From contig NC_088300.1 of the NCBI RefSeq assembly GCF_032854445.1, positions 28,997,608 through 29,061,607 on the forward strand: 64,000 bases of DNA, in the 5' to 3' direction. The notes below the pieces were generated by a model. That model did no database searches. It was not told the DNA's origin and saw only the letters and a list, made by a program, of their open reading frames with translations. Below, in pieces: positions 12,508 to 23,222 of this stretch (its first letter is position 1; every line of letters starts with the position of its first letter). The stretch is from Liolophura sinensis (Eukaryota > Mollusca > Polyplacophora > Chitonida > Chitonidae). Both the position numbers and the translations under genes were made by a program.

Positions 12508-14044
12508 ATAGCTATTGATGGAGACGTAGTAAAACGCTAGTACAACAAAGTTGTTTTGTTCGAAGGCACTTTGGTTTTAGTTCTCTACTATTTGTAGTTT
12601 TTAGACTCTGAATCACTGAATAAAGCCCAAATGAAAATTGTATGCACATTTTCCTTCAGCATTCAACTAAATCACCCCTCTTGTTAAGAAAGAATATAGA
12701 ATCACGGGTTAAAGTAAATTTTCTGAACTCAAGAAAGAAGATAAAACTATGATGAAGCAGGTAAATGGGAAACTTGTATATCTGACGCAAACTGAGGAAT
12801 ACCTGAATCTATGCGTTAAAACAAACTTTCGTATGTTGTCCGTCAACCAAAATGACATGCTTTCTCAAGAACTCTCGCTTTGTACTCAAGATTTATATTA
12901 TAATTTTTAGATCTAGGCCAAGCAAATATGAACTAAGCCAACTACAGGATATGTTTAATAATCATTGCTGCAAATTGTTAAGAGCTCAAGAAAAATATTA
13001 CACAACATACATCATTTTATTTACTTAACGTGAGTTGTCACTCAGACTGTACATCTTTTCCTCCAACCATAACCCTGGCCTACCGTCGTATTAGAGAAAT
13101 ATTGTTCAGTACGGTGTAAAACACCAATTTGTAGTATCTGTATAGCTACTTTGTGTATTCCAACAAGCATTCAGCAAGATAAAACTCTAAAATCAAACTG
13201 GTCTGTGTAAAACCCATCAAATTGATAGTTTTTCTTCACAACGTGAACGAATCGCATTGTATTCTTCGCCCCTTGTTTCAGTCGATTATTGTGCATTGTT
13301 ATGATTGTAGACGTGACCTCCGAGCCAGTTTCCAACTTACAACCGACCGACATTGTGAGGTCTCCCCTTGACATTATCAACTTTCTACAGACGGATCCAA
13401 CCATAAACCCTATCGTGAATGTTCTGGAACCAAGCAACCCCTTTACCCTTGGTGTAGGAGAGAGCGCAGTGACCAGCGAGGGGAGTACGTCTCATCCAAC
13501 TCTTACACGCCTTAGACAATTCACCTTTGATGAAGAGACTCCAGTGCATGTGCCGACGGATCCTGGTTTTATTTTTATAACAGAGGTACTCACGGATACC
13601 ATCGTGTGGCCAACGTCTGTGATCATTGAAGCCCCATTCATCCAATCGCCTGACGAGCAGCCTGTCATGAAGGATTCCCCAGCAACAAAATCTCGTTCTG
13701 ATGGCTCTGAATCAACGCGCCATTGTATTTGCCGCACGGACGTCAATCAGACACAAGAAAAAAAGGAGCAGTTTACGGAAGAACTGGTGGCCAACCTGAC
13801 CATTGATGTCAAGAAGACTTCGGCTAATCGCCGGAAGTACAAGAGCGCCGAAGACCCCCGTCCGTCAGCCAGGAATATCGGTAGTTTTGGGGCTGTCATA
13901 CTGGGGCTGGTGTTCGGGGGTTTGGTGTTATCAGACTTGCCTACTTTGGTGAGATTTATCTACAACTTGGTGAAAAAAATACGAGGTAGAGGGAAAGTAC
14001 AGAAAATTCACATCCCGCCCCCGGCATGTGAATCTTTGAAATAA
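5562..14044 (+). CDS. C-type lectin / PAN domain single-pass membrane receptor
   Basis: Five exons are read from splice sites: 5562-5616 (first exon, least certain), 7918-8077, 9265-9527, 11374-11616 and 13311-14044. Phases 1, 2, 1, 1 all match and the coding sum is 1455 nt, 484 aa. The C-type lectin domain spans roughly residues 20-159 (KHYLVS, DICRSYGGNLINLEA, RFVWDDNC, RNYICEFE). No EPN, QPD or WND motif is visible, so canonical calcium-dependent sugar binding is doubtful. A PAN/apple domain (about 160-240; PCETQ, QCRQACLE, ECWFYRFD, SKNCV) follows. Next come a Ser/Thr/Pro-rich stalk, a CxC-containing module (about 379-431; HCICRTD, LTIDVKK, KSAEDPRPSARNIG), a TM helix (about 432-460) and a short basic tail. 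It is probably a type I surface receptor for recognition or adhesion; the ligand is unknown. SINEs and a decayed exon copy lie in its introns. Confidence 0.72.
6045..6325 (-). mobile_element. tRNA-headed SINE, family A (minus)
   Basis: The left end has the reversed tail (TTATTTGATTGGTGTTTTAC), followed by the reversed body (AGCATTATGGTGGGAGGAAG, CACGACCATCCGCAGGTTGC). The right end is the head with box B and box A (AGTTGGATTTGAACTCAC, GGCCACTGAGGCCC). It is nearly full length and lies in intron 1 of the lectin gene. Confidence 0.8.
6640..6895. repeat. TTTCGC-rich low-complexity block with inverted repeats
   Basis: The words TTTCG/CGAAA and TTTTCGC/GCGAAAA recur on both strands, including CGCTCTTTCGCC against GGCGAAAGAGCG about 25 bp apart. 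CpG is locally far denser than in the flanks. No coding meaning was found; the open frames on both strands are by-products of the word. Confidence 0.6.
7017..7424 (+). mobile_element. Non-autonomous retroelement, family B (plus), full-looking copy
   Basis: It starts near GGTGGAGGAAACTGGAGAAC. It carries GGTCATACCAAAGACTTTT, GAGGTTAGAGCAAGGAAAC, GCATGGACTCGCCCTGTCAC and ATGACTGAAAAATTGTTAA, and ends ACGACGTAAAACCCCAAGCA. It runs straight into a CATA microsatellite, which looks like its expanded tail. It lies in intron 1 of the lectin gene. Confidence 0.75.
7421..7528. repeat. (CATG)n/(CATA)n microsatellite
   Basis: Four CATG units are followed by about 22 CATA units. It is attached to the 3' end of a family B element; a similar CATA run follows the copy near 37.86 kb. 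Confidence 0.95.
8396..8606. repeat. Foldback MITE with terminal inverted repeats
   Basis: GGCCGATTCCACAAAGCCA then ACTGAAG at the left is mirrored by CTTCAG then ATGGCTTTGTGGAATCGACT at the right. It is about 210 bp, without coding capacity, in intron 2 of the lectin gene just after exon 2. Confidence 0.7.
10104..10147. repeat. Short tandem repeat of GGTTTCCGCTAC
   Basis: Three to four near copies of a 12-13-bp unit occur in intron 3 of the lectin gene. Confidence 0.75.
10790..11010 (+). pseudogene. Decayed duplicate of the lectin exon 3 region
   Basis: The stretch from about 10790 resembles the sequence upstream of exon 3 (ATTAGACGTCACTGTTGTAG against ATTAGACATCACTGCTATAG, then TGTCATAACAGG in both). 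Near its end GACTACATGTGTGAGTTC followed by GCAAATG would read DYMCEFAN before a GT, matching NYICEFETN and its donor. The centre has stops in all frames. I infer a tandem exon duplication lying between exons 3 and 4 and now dead. Confidence 0.55.
11200..11352 (+). mobile_element. SINE family A, 5'-truncated, diverged
   Basis: GGGAAGTTCTGTCGGTGAAT, then GCGGATGGTCGTGGGTTTTC, CACCATAATGCTGGCCGTCG and a tail of CAAATAAACGAATAAATAA. It ends about 20 bp before the exon 4 acceptor of the lectin gene. Confidence 0.7.
12240..12512 (+). mobile_element. SINE family A, partial, with expanded (AAAT)n tail
   Basis: Box B region GTTAAGTTCAAGTCCAGCTC, then GCAACCTGCGGATGGTTGTG, CATAATGCTGGCC and GGCGTAAAACATC. 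About 85 bp of AAAT repeats (12427-12512) follow, far longer than in the other copies. It lies in intron 4 of the lectin gene. Confidence 0.75.
13055..13126 (+). mobile_element. SINE family A 3' relic
   Basis: Only the 3' part is left: CCTCCAACCATAACCCTGGC, then CGTCGTATTAGAG and CAGTACGGTGTAAAACACCA. It lies in intron 4 of the lectin gene. Confidence 0.6.
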
Positions 14045-14164
14045 TCCTTCTACGTAATTAACATCCAAGGTTTTGCTTAAGGGGCTGTCTTCGTATTTAT
14101 TTTGCTAGACTTATTTATTTTGCATCGTTAGAGTTTACTTGCAAGAACTGTGTGTGTGTGCTTA

Positions 14165-14450
14165 AGGTTTTAGGTCGCAATTAACATTTTTCACTCACAT
14201 AACGATTAGGTGTGTCTACATATGCTGTGTTTTCTTGTGGCAGGGCGAGTCCAAGCCGCCAAAGTGGTGCCGCCGCTGAAGTATCATGCAGTAGACACCA
14301 ACCATGACACGCCACCCAGTCACATTATACTGACACAGGGCCAACCTGTCCTCTTTCCTTGCTCTAACCTTTCAATGTTGAGAGCCAAGTGAGGCAGCAA
14401 CAAATATCATTTTTAAAGTCTTTGTTATGACCCGACCCGGGTTTTCAAAC
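14165..14450 (-). mobile_element. Non-autonomous retroelement, family B (minus)
   Basis: GGTTTTAGGTCGCAATTAAC at the left is the reversed tail. GTGGCAGGGCGAGTCCAAGC, CACATTATACTGACACAGGG and CCTTGCTCTAACCTTTCAAT are diagnostic. It sits just downstream of the lectin gene stop codon. Confidence 0.75.
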
Positions 14451-15169
14451 CATTAGGTCACCGAAGCGGTCCTAGTTGCAAAAGGTAAAATCACGACAGC
14501 CAAAGGAAATGCTAACATGTTTCAGAGAATGATAGTGATTTCGGATCTACAATATCTAATCTTGACAATAGACAAGCACTACGGATTTACGTGTATCATC
14601 TGATGTATGGTCAATTCAGACATACATTATAATGTACGATCACTGCTGATTTTTAACTCTGTTCTTAAATTTTGCACGATCACTCCTTTATTTCGTAATT
14701 GTGCACGATCATACCAGTATTTTGATGGCGTAATGTCAAATGTTGAAGTATTTGTAATTAAACAAATTTATAAACATCGGATTGTAACTATTTTGACTTG
14801 CATTCAGGGTTAACACTAAATGATTTCAAAGTTTCCATTTGTTGAACATTTCCAACCCGTTTAGTTCTAGCTACAAATGCAACTGGGGCATTACAAACGT
14901 AGTGAGCTTTGGTGTAACCTTGCCGGTACCCGGCGAAAGTTCGAACTCAAAAGATGAACGTAGCTGCGACCTGACGATTCCAAAGTTAAAAATGCTGAAT
15001 TAGTGTTAAAAGATGGTTTACCGATGCTGGCTTTGACATATCTACACTCTGTGTGTTGGAATCGGTGCATACCAATTTGAAGACGGAATCGAGCTGTTAT
15101 TTTTAGTGAACTTGTCCGCGTGGAAGGTAGGTGTAACCGAAGCTGGGCGATACTAGCTTTGGATTTTGA
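14451..15169. other. No gene seen
   Basis: This lies between the family B copy and the truncated last-exon copy. The minus-strand frame at 14891-15178 is not supported by any motif. Confidence 0.4.
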
Positions 15170-15323
15170 GGCGCCCAAACTGGGACTTGTGTTTGGAAGT
15201 CTGGTGTTGTCAGAGTTGCCTTCTTTGGTGAGATTTATCTACAACTTGGTGAAAAAATTACGAGGTAAACAGAAAGTACAGAAAATTCACATCCGATCAC
15301 CCGTAACTGAACCTTCAAAATAG
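15170..15323 (+). pseudogene. Truncated copy of the lectin receptor last exon (TM helix and tail)
   Basis: The peptide LGLVFGSLVLSELPSLVRFI followed by YNLVKKLRGKQKVQKIHIRS and a stop matches the end of the intact gene (LGLVFGGLVLSDLPTLVRFI, YNLVKKIRGRGKVQKIHIPP). Nucleotide similarity begins abruptly near 15170; the stalk, CxC module and splice acceptor are absent to the left. It is a relic of a third tandem copy or a recent partial duplication. An alternative last exon is unlikely because no acceptor fits. Confidence 0.75.
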
Positions 15324-15694
15324 CACTCTCTTTCATGCAGAAGACAAGCCTTTCGGCCCAGTATATCTCCTTGTATATTTGCTATGGACTATTATTATAC
15401 CTCACGTAGATTTATCGTTCCCCTATTGGATAATACCTCGTCACGTGGGGTTCAGCATTTCGTGATGTTACACGCTGTGATGTCATTAAACAAACAAATG
15501 CAATGTAGCGTGCTAAGCGTTCTACATCACATTTATTTTTTGGCCGCGTCTCATGTAGTCTCACCTTTGTGATGTATTACGTCACATCTCTCGCCTGCTT
15601 TTAGAGTTGCTGCTTTGACAGTTCCTGCTTCCCTACCCTAACCCATTCACGTATGGAAACGTCTTAAGTTATAAGGTTATACGGTATAATAAAA
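15324..15694. other. No gene seen
   Basis: Several GTGATGT/ACATCAC words recur on both strands at 15450-15590, but no defined element was found. Confidence 0.4.
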
Positions 15695-15838
15695 GAATTA
15701 TTGCATGTTTTAGAGTGGAACATCGTGATTTGTCGGCTCTCGACAGCTGATGTACAACTTGCGCTGCGCGCTCGTTGAACATCGCCTGTCTCGGGCAGAC
15801 AAATCATGACGTTCCACTCTGGAACACGCAATAGTTGT
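15695..15838. repeat. Foldback element, ~35-bp inverted termini
   Basis: TTTTAGAGTGGAACATCGTG then ATTTGTC at the left is mirrored by GACAAATCATGACGTTCCAC then TCTGGAACACGCAATA at the right. The centre is GC-rich and non-coding. Confidence 0.75.
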
Positions 15839-16351
15839 ATATTGTATGTAAATTACGCTGACTTCAGAAGTTCATACGGTAACGTTCAGGCGTTGTTTAT
15901 AAAGGATAGAGGCTAAACACCCATTCTGTAATAGGGGCTAAATTATTTAGTGTTACAAAATAATAATCACACACAAGAATTCTAAATTTACCAGTACATT
16001 CTTTGCATGATCCCTACAGTATTTTGCAACCTCTTCTAACTAGCCAGTATTCCACATGCTTTACTATGTTAGCTCTATGTCCGTTAATGCTCTACCAGCA
16101 ATCGTGCATTTTTTCCATGATCACTATTTGTCACTGTGTCTGTGCGTTCTTCTTGGTACGTATATCACATATGCATTTTTCTTGATCCCAATGACATTAA
16201 TAAATATTCTTAGAAAGAATTTGATGACAGCGGTTGATTTTTGCCTTTCTAACATCTTTCAGTTTACTACTTTTCTTGTTATTTGTATACGTATAGTCGC
16301 AACAATGTAAATTGACAAATAAATGGATGACTGTAGCTTAATATTTACACT

Positions 16352-16490
16352 CCTGGGGCCCTTGCACAAAGCGATCGTAGGCTAAGTTGATTTTAATTAC
16401 CATGGCAACATATGTTTTTATCATGTGCCGCAATGGTAGTTACAGTCGACTGAACCTAGCCATCACTTTGAGCAAGTGGCACAAACATTG
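16352..16490. repeat. Diverged foldback MITE
   Basis: GGGCCCTTGCACAAAGCGAT then CGTAGGCTAAGT at the left pairs, with mismatches, with CTGAACCTAGCCATCACTTT then GAGCAAGTGGC at the right. Confidence 0.55.
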
Positions 16491-16844
16491 TTCTCACCTA
16501 CATTCATCCTCGTTGTTCACAATGGCCAATCTGGGCATGTAAAGAACTCGATGACAGCGGCTGATTTTTCCTTTGCTCACAACTTTCGCTATTTCTTTTG
16601 TTATTAGTCTTTTTTCTTCAAATAATGCGATTCAACGATGAGAACGCTAGTCTGCGAGGGTAATTTGGCATTTCATGACTTTAACTATCCATTCACTTAC
16701 AAACAGTATATAGTATTTTACTTAATACAGTTTGTTTTGTTTCCTATCAAACCGCATTTCTTGGATTGTGTTTTCGATATAGACACTGGGGAGCGGAACG
16801 CGGTTCTGTGAATAAGTTGCATGATTCTCAATCACGAGGTGAGA

Positions 16845-17105
16845 CCTCCGTGGCCGATAGGGTTAGCACGCCGGCGCAGAGCAATGACACAGGAGCCTCC
16901 CACCAATGCAGTAGCTGTGAGTTGAATTCCAGCTCATGCTGGCTTTCTCTTTGGTGGCCCGTGGGAAGGTCTTCCAGCAACTTGCGGATGGTGGTGGGTT
17001 TCCCCCGAGCTCTGCCCGGTTTCCTCCCACCATAATGCTAACCGCGGTGGAATAAGTGAAATACTCTTGCGTGCGGCGTAAAACACCAATCAAATAAATA
17101 ATCAA
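16845..17105 (+). mobile_element. SINE family A, near full length
   Basis: The head ACCTCCGTGGCCGATAGGGT carries a degraded box A. Then come GCGCAGAGCAATGACACAGG, GTGAGTTGAATTCCAGCTC, GGATGGTGGTGGGTTTCC and the tail CACCAATCAAATAAATAATC. Confidence 0.8.
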
Positions 17106-17479
17106 TCACGAGGCACGTGGGGAGTCTTTTTGACAATAATCGATTAATGTCTGATATTCATCTGGCAATTTGTGCTGCATAAAGGGTCGTTTCGTTTTTT
17201 TATCGCTAAGGGTAAAAAAAATTCTATTGTATCATGTGACCTTTCAAAAATGTTAGGCAACTAGTTCTGATCGCAGTTACGGTAACTTGGGCGTCTGAGA
17301 AATGGTTTCAAAAAAAGTAATTTAGAGTAGACGAACGATGGAGAAAATTGAGGATCTGAGTGGTTTGCAAGATGAGAAATTTTTGAAGGAAAGATGTGTC
17401 ATGTAGGCCCTATTCCTCTGAAAGAAGGTGAGGCTGTGTTTGTTGTAAACAGGACGAAAAACACTGTGCCCAATAGGCC

Positions 17480-17520
17480 TACATGATTGTTCTTTCACAC
17501 AAAGAAAGAACAATCATGTA
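17480..17520. repeat. Perfect 17-bp inverted repeat (hairpin)
   Basis: TACATGATTGTTCTTTC and its exact reverse complement are separated by a 7-bp loop (ACACAAA). No T-run or gene context assigns a role. Confidence 0.9.
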
Positions 17521-18917
17521 CTGAGTGTTTTTGCCGTGTCGTTTCTAACAGACATTATGAAAGCAGTCCATACCCGTATCTACTCACGGCGAGACAGGTT
17601 GTTAAGCATTTTTCACATGATAGTGTGTTTACCTTGGAAGCTGAAAGAATATGAACTCGAAACATGTCAGTCTATGTAGGCATAGCCAGCATGACACACG
17701 TGAGATTTAAGTTCGTCCCTGATATTACAGTTCGCTGGTTTCTTTTGGCACTCAGGACACTTTTATATATAAAACTGGGCATATAATTAACTAGTTCTTG
17801 AGTGTGCCAGTAAAAACAATCAAATAAATAATTTATGAACATGTAGAAAGAATCACCATGATGGAATAATAACAGTCGTACACTGATTAACCAAACTGAA
17901 AGAAAAGTTTTTGTTGTTGATAGCAGTGAGTTACCTCGACAGACTCCTGGTTAAAGATGCGAAGGGTTCAAGTCGTTTAGAGTGGTCTCCCCTTTGATGC
18001 ACAGCTCTCGTTGTTTTAGAAGTATTCAACAGCTAAGTACATTTGCGGGACCGACAGGAAGAGGCTTGTGATCCACGCTGTCCACCGCTTACATCAACCA
18101 AAAATTCTACACACCATCATCTTTGTGTACATTTTCCTATTCTTGTACTAGCGGGTTGTATTTACGGAAACTGTGTTACCACAAATACAACAAAGAAAAC
18201 AGTGTTGCTATATTTGACTGAAATAAATATGTTTTTAAATAAATTAAAGAAAAAAAATACACTAATTATGAAACAAAATCATAAATGTTTGCTTAGGGGT
18301 TCCGTAGAGCAAGTTAACAAGTTGACTGTACATCCAGAAAGAAGTCGAGTGGCATTTAATTTTTTGAAACTTGATTTATTCTTTTTGTAACCCCGGGACT
18401 GACCATTGGGCATACATAATTTATGTCACTCTTTACATTCGACATATACTATGGACGGCGGGGTTCGTTTGGTTGAGGCTCATAAATTTCATAATAAAGT
18501 ATGAGCGCTTTTAACCTTAACTACACAGAACGTGAGAAGTAAAGTGCTTGGTCATGATAGGAACGACTGCTCTGGAAAGTACAGCATACTGCCCGCCCAT
18601 TGAATGTCATTTTAATACCGATGTATGAGGCAAATCCTGGAATAAATAAAGTAAAATATACGCATCGAATTTAAGAAACGCTATTTTGTGCAGTACACAA
18701 CAATTAGCGCATAAAAACCTCCGCTTTTTGAGTGTTTACGTTGAGGTTAGCGGTAAGCAGTCTTAGTGTGGTGAATCAGTCCCTTGAGGTCGGTCACAGT
18801 GTACTACAGTCATCTAGTCGGACAAGATTGACCTTTGGACCATAACATACATAACCTGTTCATTATTGGATCAAGTCAGTGTCATGTATTTTATAATAAC
18901 TGAGGAATTTTTGAAGG
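17521..18917. other. Intergenic, upstream of the metallophosphoesterase gene
   Basis: No supported gene. The 115-codon frame at 18043-18390 has low-complexity Lys/Thr content and no homology that I recognise. A short CAATCAAATAAATAATT stretch at 17817 is probably a SINE tail relic. Confidence 0.4.
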
Positions 18918-20913
18918 ATGTCCCGAATTTATGCCATAGCAGACATTCACACAGACCACAAGGACAACGTGAAGCATGTGAAGAGCTGGAAAAGGGAAAG
19001 ATATGGCAATGACACGTTGATTTTAGCTGGTGATGTCACGGATTCGATCTCGCTGCTGGAAGAAACGTTATATGAGCTCACTCAAACTTTTCAGCAAGTT
19101 TTTTTCGTACCAGGTAAAATCCTGCGTGTTTGTGAGAGTTTATAAGAGGTATCGATAACCATATATAGCGTAAATTCTACACCAAACCCCAAACTATGGA
19201 GGAACAGAATGACATTGTCTTGCGGACTTTAATTGTTACGTACCTGTAACTTTATTCTCTCAGCATAGTATGAATAACAAGCATCGTGGAAATTTATTGT
19301 AATTATAAATTATTGTAAGTCATACATTCGAAAAGGGACATTCCTGTGCTTTGCTTTTAAACTTTTATTTAAAAACAGAAAGATATATAAATTAACACAA
19401 TAATTTAAGTGATCGATATAAGTGAGAAAGGAAAAAAATAGCAAGGCACCTTATTTTTGAACATGTTGAAGGCCTTTGGTAAGTTAAATTGTTAGAAAGG
19501 ATTTATGAAAAAAAGACAGTTAATAGGCCTAATTTGAGTGTTGATGTAAAGTAGGTAAATTCTACAGTTTTTGGCATAGTAATTCTGCGAAATTTGAGTA
19601 CCGGTACCGGTATATAGGTAAGGATATTTGCAGTACTCCAAGTGCTTTATAGACCTATGTGCGATAATTGATTTAGATCAGTTAGGGATTTACAGGTAGA
19701 AAAAGTCAACAATTTATCCTAGTACCATAACCTTATAATTTAACTATGGCAGATTATGAAACACCACCTACAAATGCTAATGGGGCCTGTGTGACTCAGT
19801 TGGTTAGCGCGCTAGCACAGCGTAATGACCCAGAAGCATCTCACCAATGTGTTTGCTGTGAGTTCAAGTCTGTCTCATGCTGGCTTCCTCTCCGGCCATA
19901 CGTGGGAAGGTCTGGCAGCGACCTGCAGAAGGTCGTGGGTTTTCCCCGGCTGTGCCCAGTTTCCTCCCACCATAATGCTGACTGCCATTGTATAAGTGAA
20001 ATATTCTTGAGTACAGCGTAAAACACAAATCAAATAAATAAATGAATTATAATTATGCTCATGGATGACTAAACTTTCCTATAGTAGATTGATGTTAATC
20101 CTATTTAAGAAAGTATATTATTTCTGTTCTCTTGCAGGCAATCATGAACTCTGGGTAAAGAGTGGCAAGGAGAAGAACTCCTTCCAAAAGTTCCATGAAA
20201 TCCGGCGCTTGTGTGACCGTTTGGGTGTGAAGACTCGCCCTGGCCGTGTAGCTGTGCTCGAAGGACAGGATGTCATGGTGGTGCCCTTGTTCTCGTGGTA
20301 TACCACCCCAGAGGAAGATAGCATGGACACATTGTATGTCCGCCACCCCTCAGTCAGTGAAGATGTGGCCACCATGAACTTGATGTGGATGGACAACCAC
20401 AACTGCGTGTGGCCAACTTTGTACGACTCCTACCCAGCTCAATATTTCTGCGAGCTCAATGAAGACGCTGTGGCCAGCTCTTACGATATCCCTGTGATAT
20501 CCTTCAGTCATTTTATGCCCAGATCTGACCTCATCCTTCCGTCAGAGAAGGAAAATGCTGCTGTAATCATGGAGCGCACAAGCATGGGTCTGGAGCCGTC
20601 TCTACCACAGAACCAAGGTGCTCCAAGGTTTTTTAACTTCAGTCGTTTTGCCGGCTGCAAACAGTTAGATGTTCAGATTCGTCAGTTAGGATCAGTCATT
20701 CACTTCCATGGCCACCAGCACAGGAACAGAGACCGTGTGATTGATGGTGTAAGGTATATCTCCCACAGCCTGGGCTACAAACGGGAGCGGGACGAGGGGC
20801 TTTTATGGGGAATGTCACACTGGGGCGGCCCTCGCCAGATATGGCCCCTTGCGAAGTCTGACAAACCGTCTAATGGAGACACTGCCATTAACAAAGAACC
20901 AGAGATATCATAA
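18918..20913 (+). CDS. Calcineurin-like metallophosphoesterase
   Basis: Two exons, 18918-19113 and 20138-20913, join in phase 1 (CCAG|GTAAAA, CTTGCAG|GC) and rebuild the GNHE motif across the junction. The product is 323 aa. The metal-binding signatures are in the expected order: D-x-H (ADIHTDH, residues 9-11), GD (LILAGDVTD, 38-39), GNHE (66-69), a middle His (SFSHF, about 190) and GHxH (GHQH, about 257-260). These define the PF00149 fold, which uses two metal ions to hydrolyse phosphoesters. The substrate cannot be told from sequence. There is no signal peptide or membrane helix, so it is probably cytosolic. The start ATG follows an AT-rich leader and gives the domain directly. The ~1-kb intron carries a SINE. 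I do not recognise a named subfamily. Confidence 0.85.
19784..20043 (+). mobile_element. SINE family A, full length, in the metallophosphoesterase intron
   Basis: TGACTCAGTTGGTTAGCGCG (box A), GTGAGTTCAAGTCTGTCTC (box B), CCACCATAATGCTGACTGCC, then TAAAACACAAATCAAATAAA. It lies about 95 bp before the exon 2 acceptor. Confidence 0.85.
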
Positions 20914-23137
20914 GGTGCCCAAAATGTGGTGTGAGATTTGTGCCACAGTAATGATTTCTTGTTTTCAGTTTTGTACTGTGAAAGGCATTTCAGTAAGGTA
21001 GACAGGACTTGTCTTTTATATTTTAAGTGCTTTTTAGAAGCAGTTTTACCTGTCACCACTGCCTTATATGGAAAGTATAATACATGTAAATGTGATTCAA
21101 GACATTTGTGATCAAATACTTCAGTCTTTGAAAAAAGGCAATTTTTATAGTAGACTGTTCAAAGAAGTAATAATTCAGTTATTTTTAGAAAAAATTGAAC
21201 AGCACAAATCTAAACCAATTTTTGTTATTATTTTAGAATAGCCCTAATAATTACCTTTCACAATATATCAATGTGCACGTTCAAAATCTGAATTAAAAGT
21301 TCTAAAAATTTTCTAAAGCAGGTCATATTATAAATTTTTCAAACTTAATCGATTTAACACTAAATGGTACCAGTATGAGTCTGATATTTACTGAAAGGCA
21401 ATAATTTGAGCTATTCTTGGCAAATACATAAATTTTATTTGATTAGCGAATTCGATTTTTTTCCAAAACACTCCATACATTCTTGTTTAAAAAAAAATAC
21501 ACTTTATGATTTTCAAGGTTCAACTTGACATGATAAGTTTTATGGCTATTTTTGTAGTTCTAGATTATCTCCCTTTACATTCTTTCTCTTGCTCACATTG
21601 GAGTGCGGTGTCGCAAAGACACGAAGAAATTCACCTGACCAAACATGTGCGTGACGCCTGGCCAAATCTATTTGTCACACCTGGCCATGGCTAAGTCTCT
21701 GTGTTGCTAAACCTGTGTGACAAATGTGGCCAAAGCAAAGTGTCGCATGTGGTCCAACCCTATACTCCTTAAAGCGCAGGCATTGGTTTCTACCTTTGCT
21801 TTACATCACTGCCATCACTGCCATTTTTACAGAAATTTTTAACAACGCTGAGGTCACATCGGTCAAATGTGACAAATCTGATTTGATCATCCGTAGTTAT
21901 CACAAAACACTCAGCAGTTTGTCACTGTTGAATAGCTTGCATGGAAGCAGAGGCATAGTTGGTGCTCCATTGTTCTGACCGCTGTACAAAGCACTCGCCA
22001 TGCATTTGTTATTGACAGTATTCACAACCTACGTCTGTGGTCAGAGTTGTCAACAATCAGCTGTGAATTGAAGCTGTCTTGAAGACCTGGCACGAAGCGA
22101 TTTTACACTTAAGTCAAAATTTCAGATGGCTTTAAAATAGTTATTTCCTGCGGAGCAAGGGCAAAATATTTGCTTGACAATGTAAATTTAGCAAAATCAT
22201 TGCATAACAAATTTCAACCAAAATAACGGAAAGGAACGTACCAAGTTTAATGATAGAATTATGAGTCTAAGATTGGGTCGTGATCCCGGGACTAGGCGCC
22301 TGTTCATTGTATTGGTGCTAAATCATTCCAAATTACTGTCTCAAAATAGGTTTTTTCATGTTTCTTTTTTTTTAACAAGAAAACTTCGTGTACATGTACA
22401 TTTTATCATTTGTGTGAGGAATATTTTACTGTGTCTAGAATCAGAGTGGACGTGAATTTATATCCACGTCTTTAATTACATTAAATGGACAAGTAAGTAA
22501 GATTTGCTGCTAAAATTAGTCCGCTGATGAAATTCCAGCAGCTCTTATAGTAGAATATATTTCTTCATAATTTAGAGGTTTCTCAAGAAAGTATGCTGTC
22601 GCTAAATACAAGAGTCATAATTGTTCAAAGTTAACTGATGCACAAGTAGTGTATCTCCAAAAAACGAAAGCCTCAAGTGGCCATCTAATGTCAGATGGCA
22701 AAGCAAAATGCTGAATTGAGTATTGAGCATTGAGCATAATGTGTCAAAATGAAGCTATAATTTTTCGGACTAACTCTACCTCTATTTTACGCGAAACTTG
22801 TCTACGGATTTACTAGGCTGTTCAAAAGGATGTTAGCCATTAAGCCTGGGTTAAATCCACAAATCCTTAGTTAACTTTTAACCTGGGTGACATTTACGTT
22901 GTTAATAGCAGTGTTGGCGCTAACATCCCGACCCTTGATTTTAAATTACACTAGTCTAGACCTATATATGTGTGTATATGTATACGTGTATGTGTCATAC
23001 TCAAGCGCTTTAACATCTCATCAATAGGGACATACGTTAACTTTCAGTATGCTCGTTGTTGTTCCATGAAATGTAAATGCTATCACTCACTTACACTACT
23101 TGTATTTCTTGATTTCTTTGTTTGCTGTTTAACCTTG
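20914..23137. other. 3' flank of the metallophosphoesterase gene; intergenic
   Basis: AT-rich, probably beginning with the 3' UTR. I saw a weak inverted pair at 21680-21735 (TTTGTCACACCTGGCCA against TGTGTGACAAATGTGGCCA). No supported gene. Confidence 0.45.
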
Positions 23138-23222
23138 GCCGAGGTGGTTAGCGTGCCCGCGCGGCACAATGATTGACCCATGCTGGAGCCCCTCACCAAT
23201 GAGTTCAAGTCCAGCTCATGAA
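23138..23222 (+). mobile_element. SINE family A head fragment
   Basis: TGGCCGAGGTGGTTAGCGTG then GAGTTCAAGTCCAGCTCATG: only the tRNA-like head with both boxes is left, and the 3' body is missing. Confidence 0.65.

Noticed and set aside
18043-18390. 115-codon frame before the metallophosphoesterase
   Set aside because: Low-complexity composition, no motif and no splice context.
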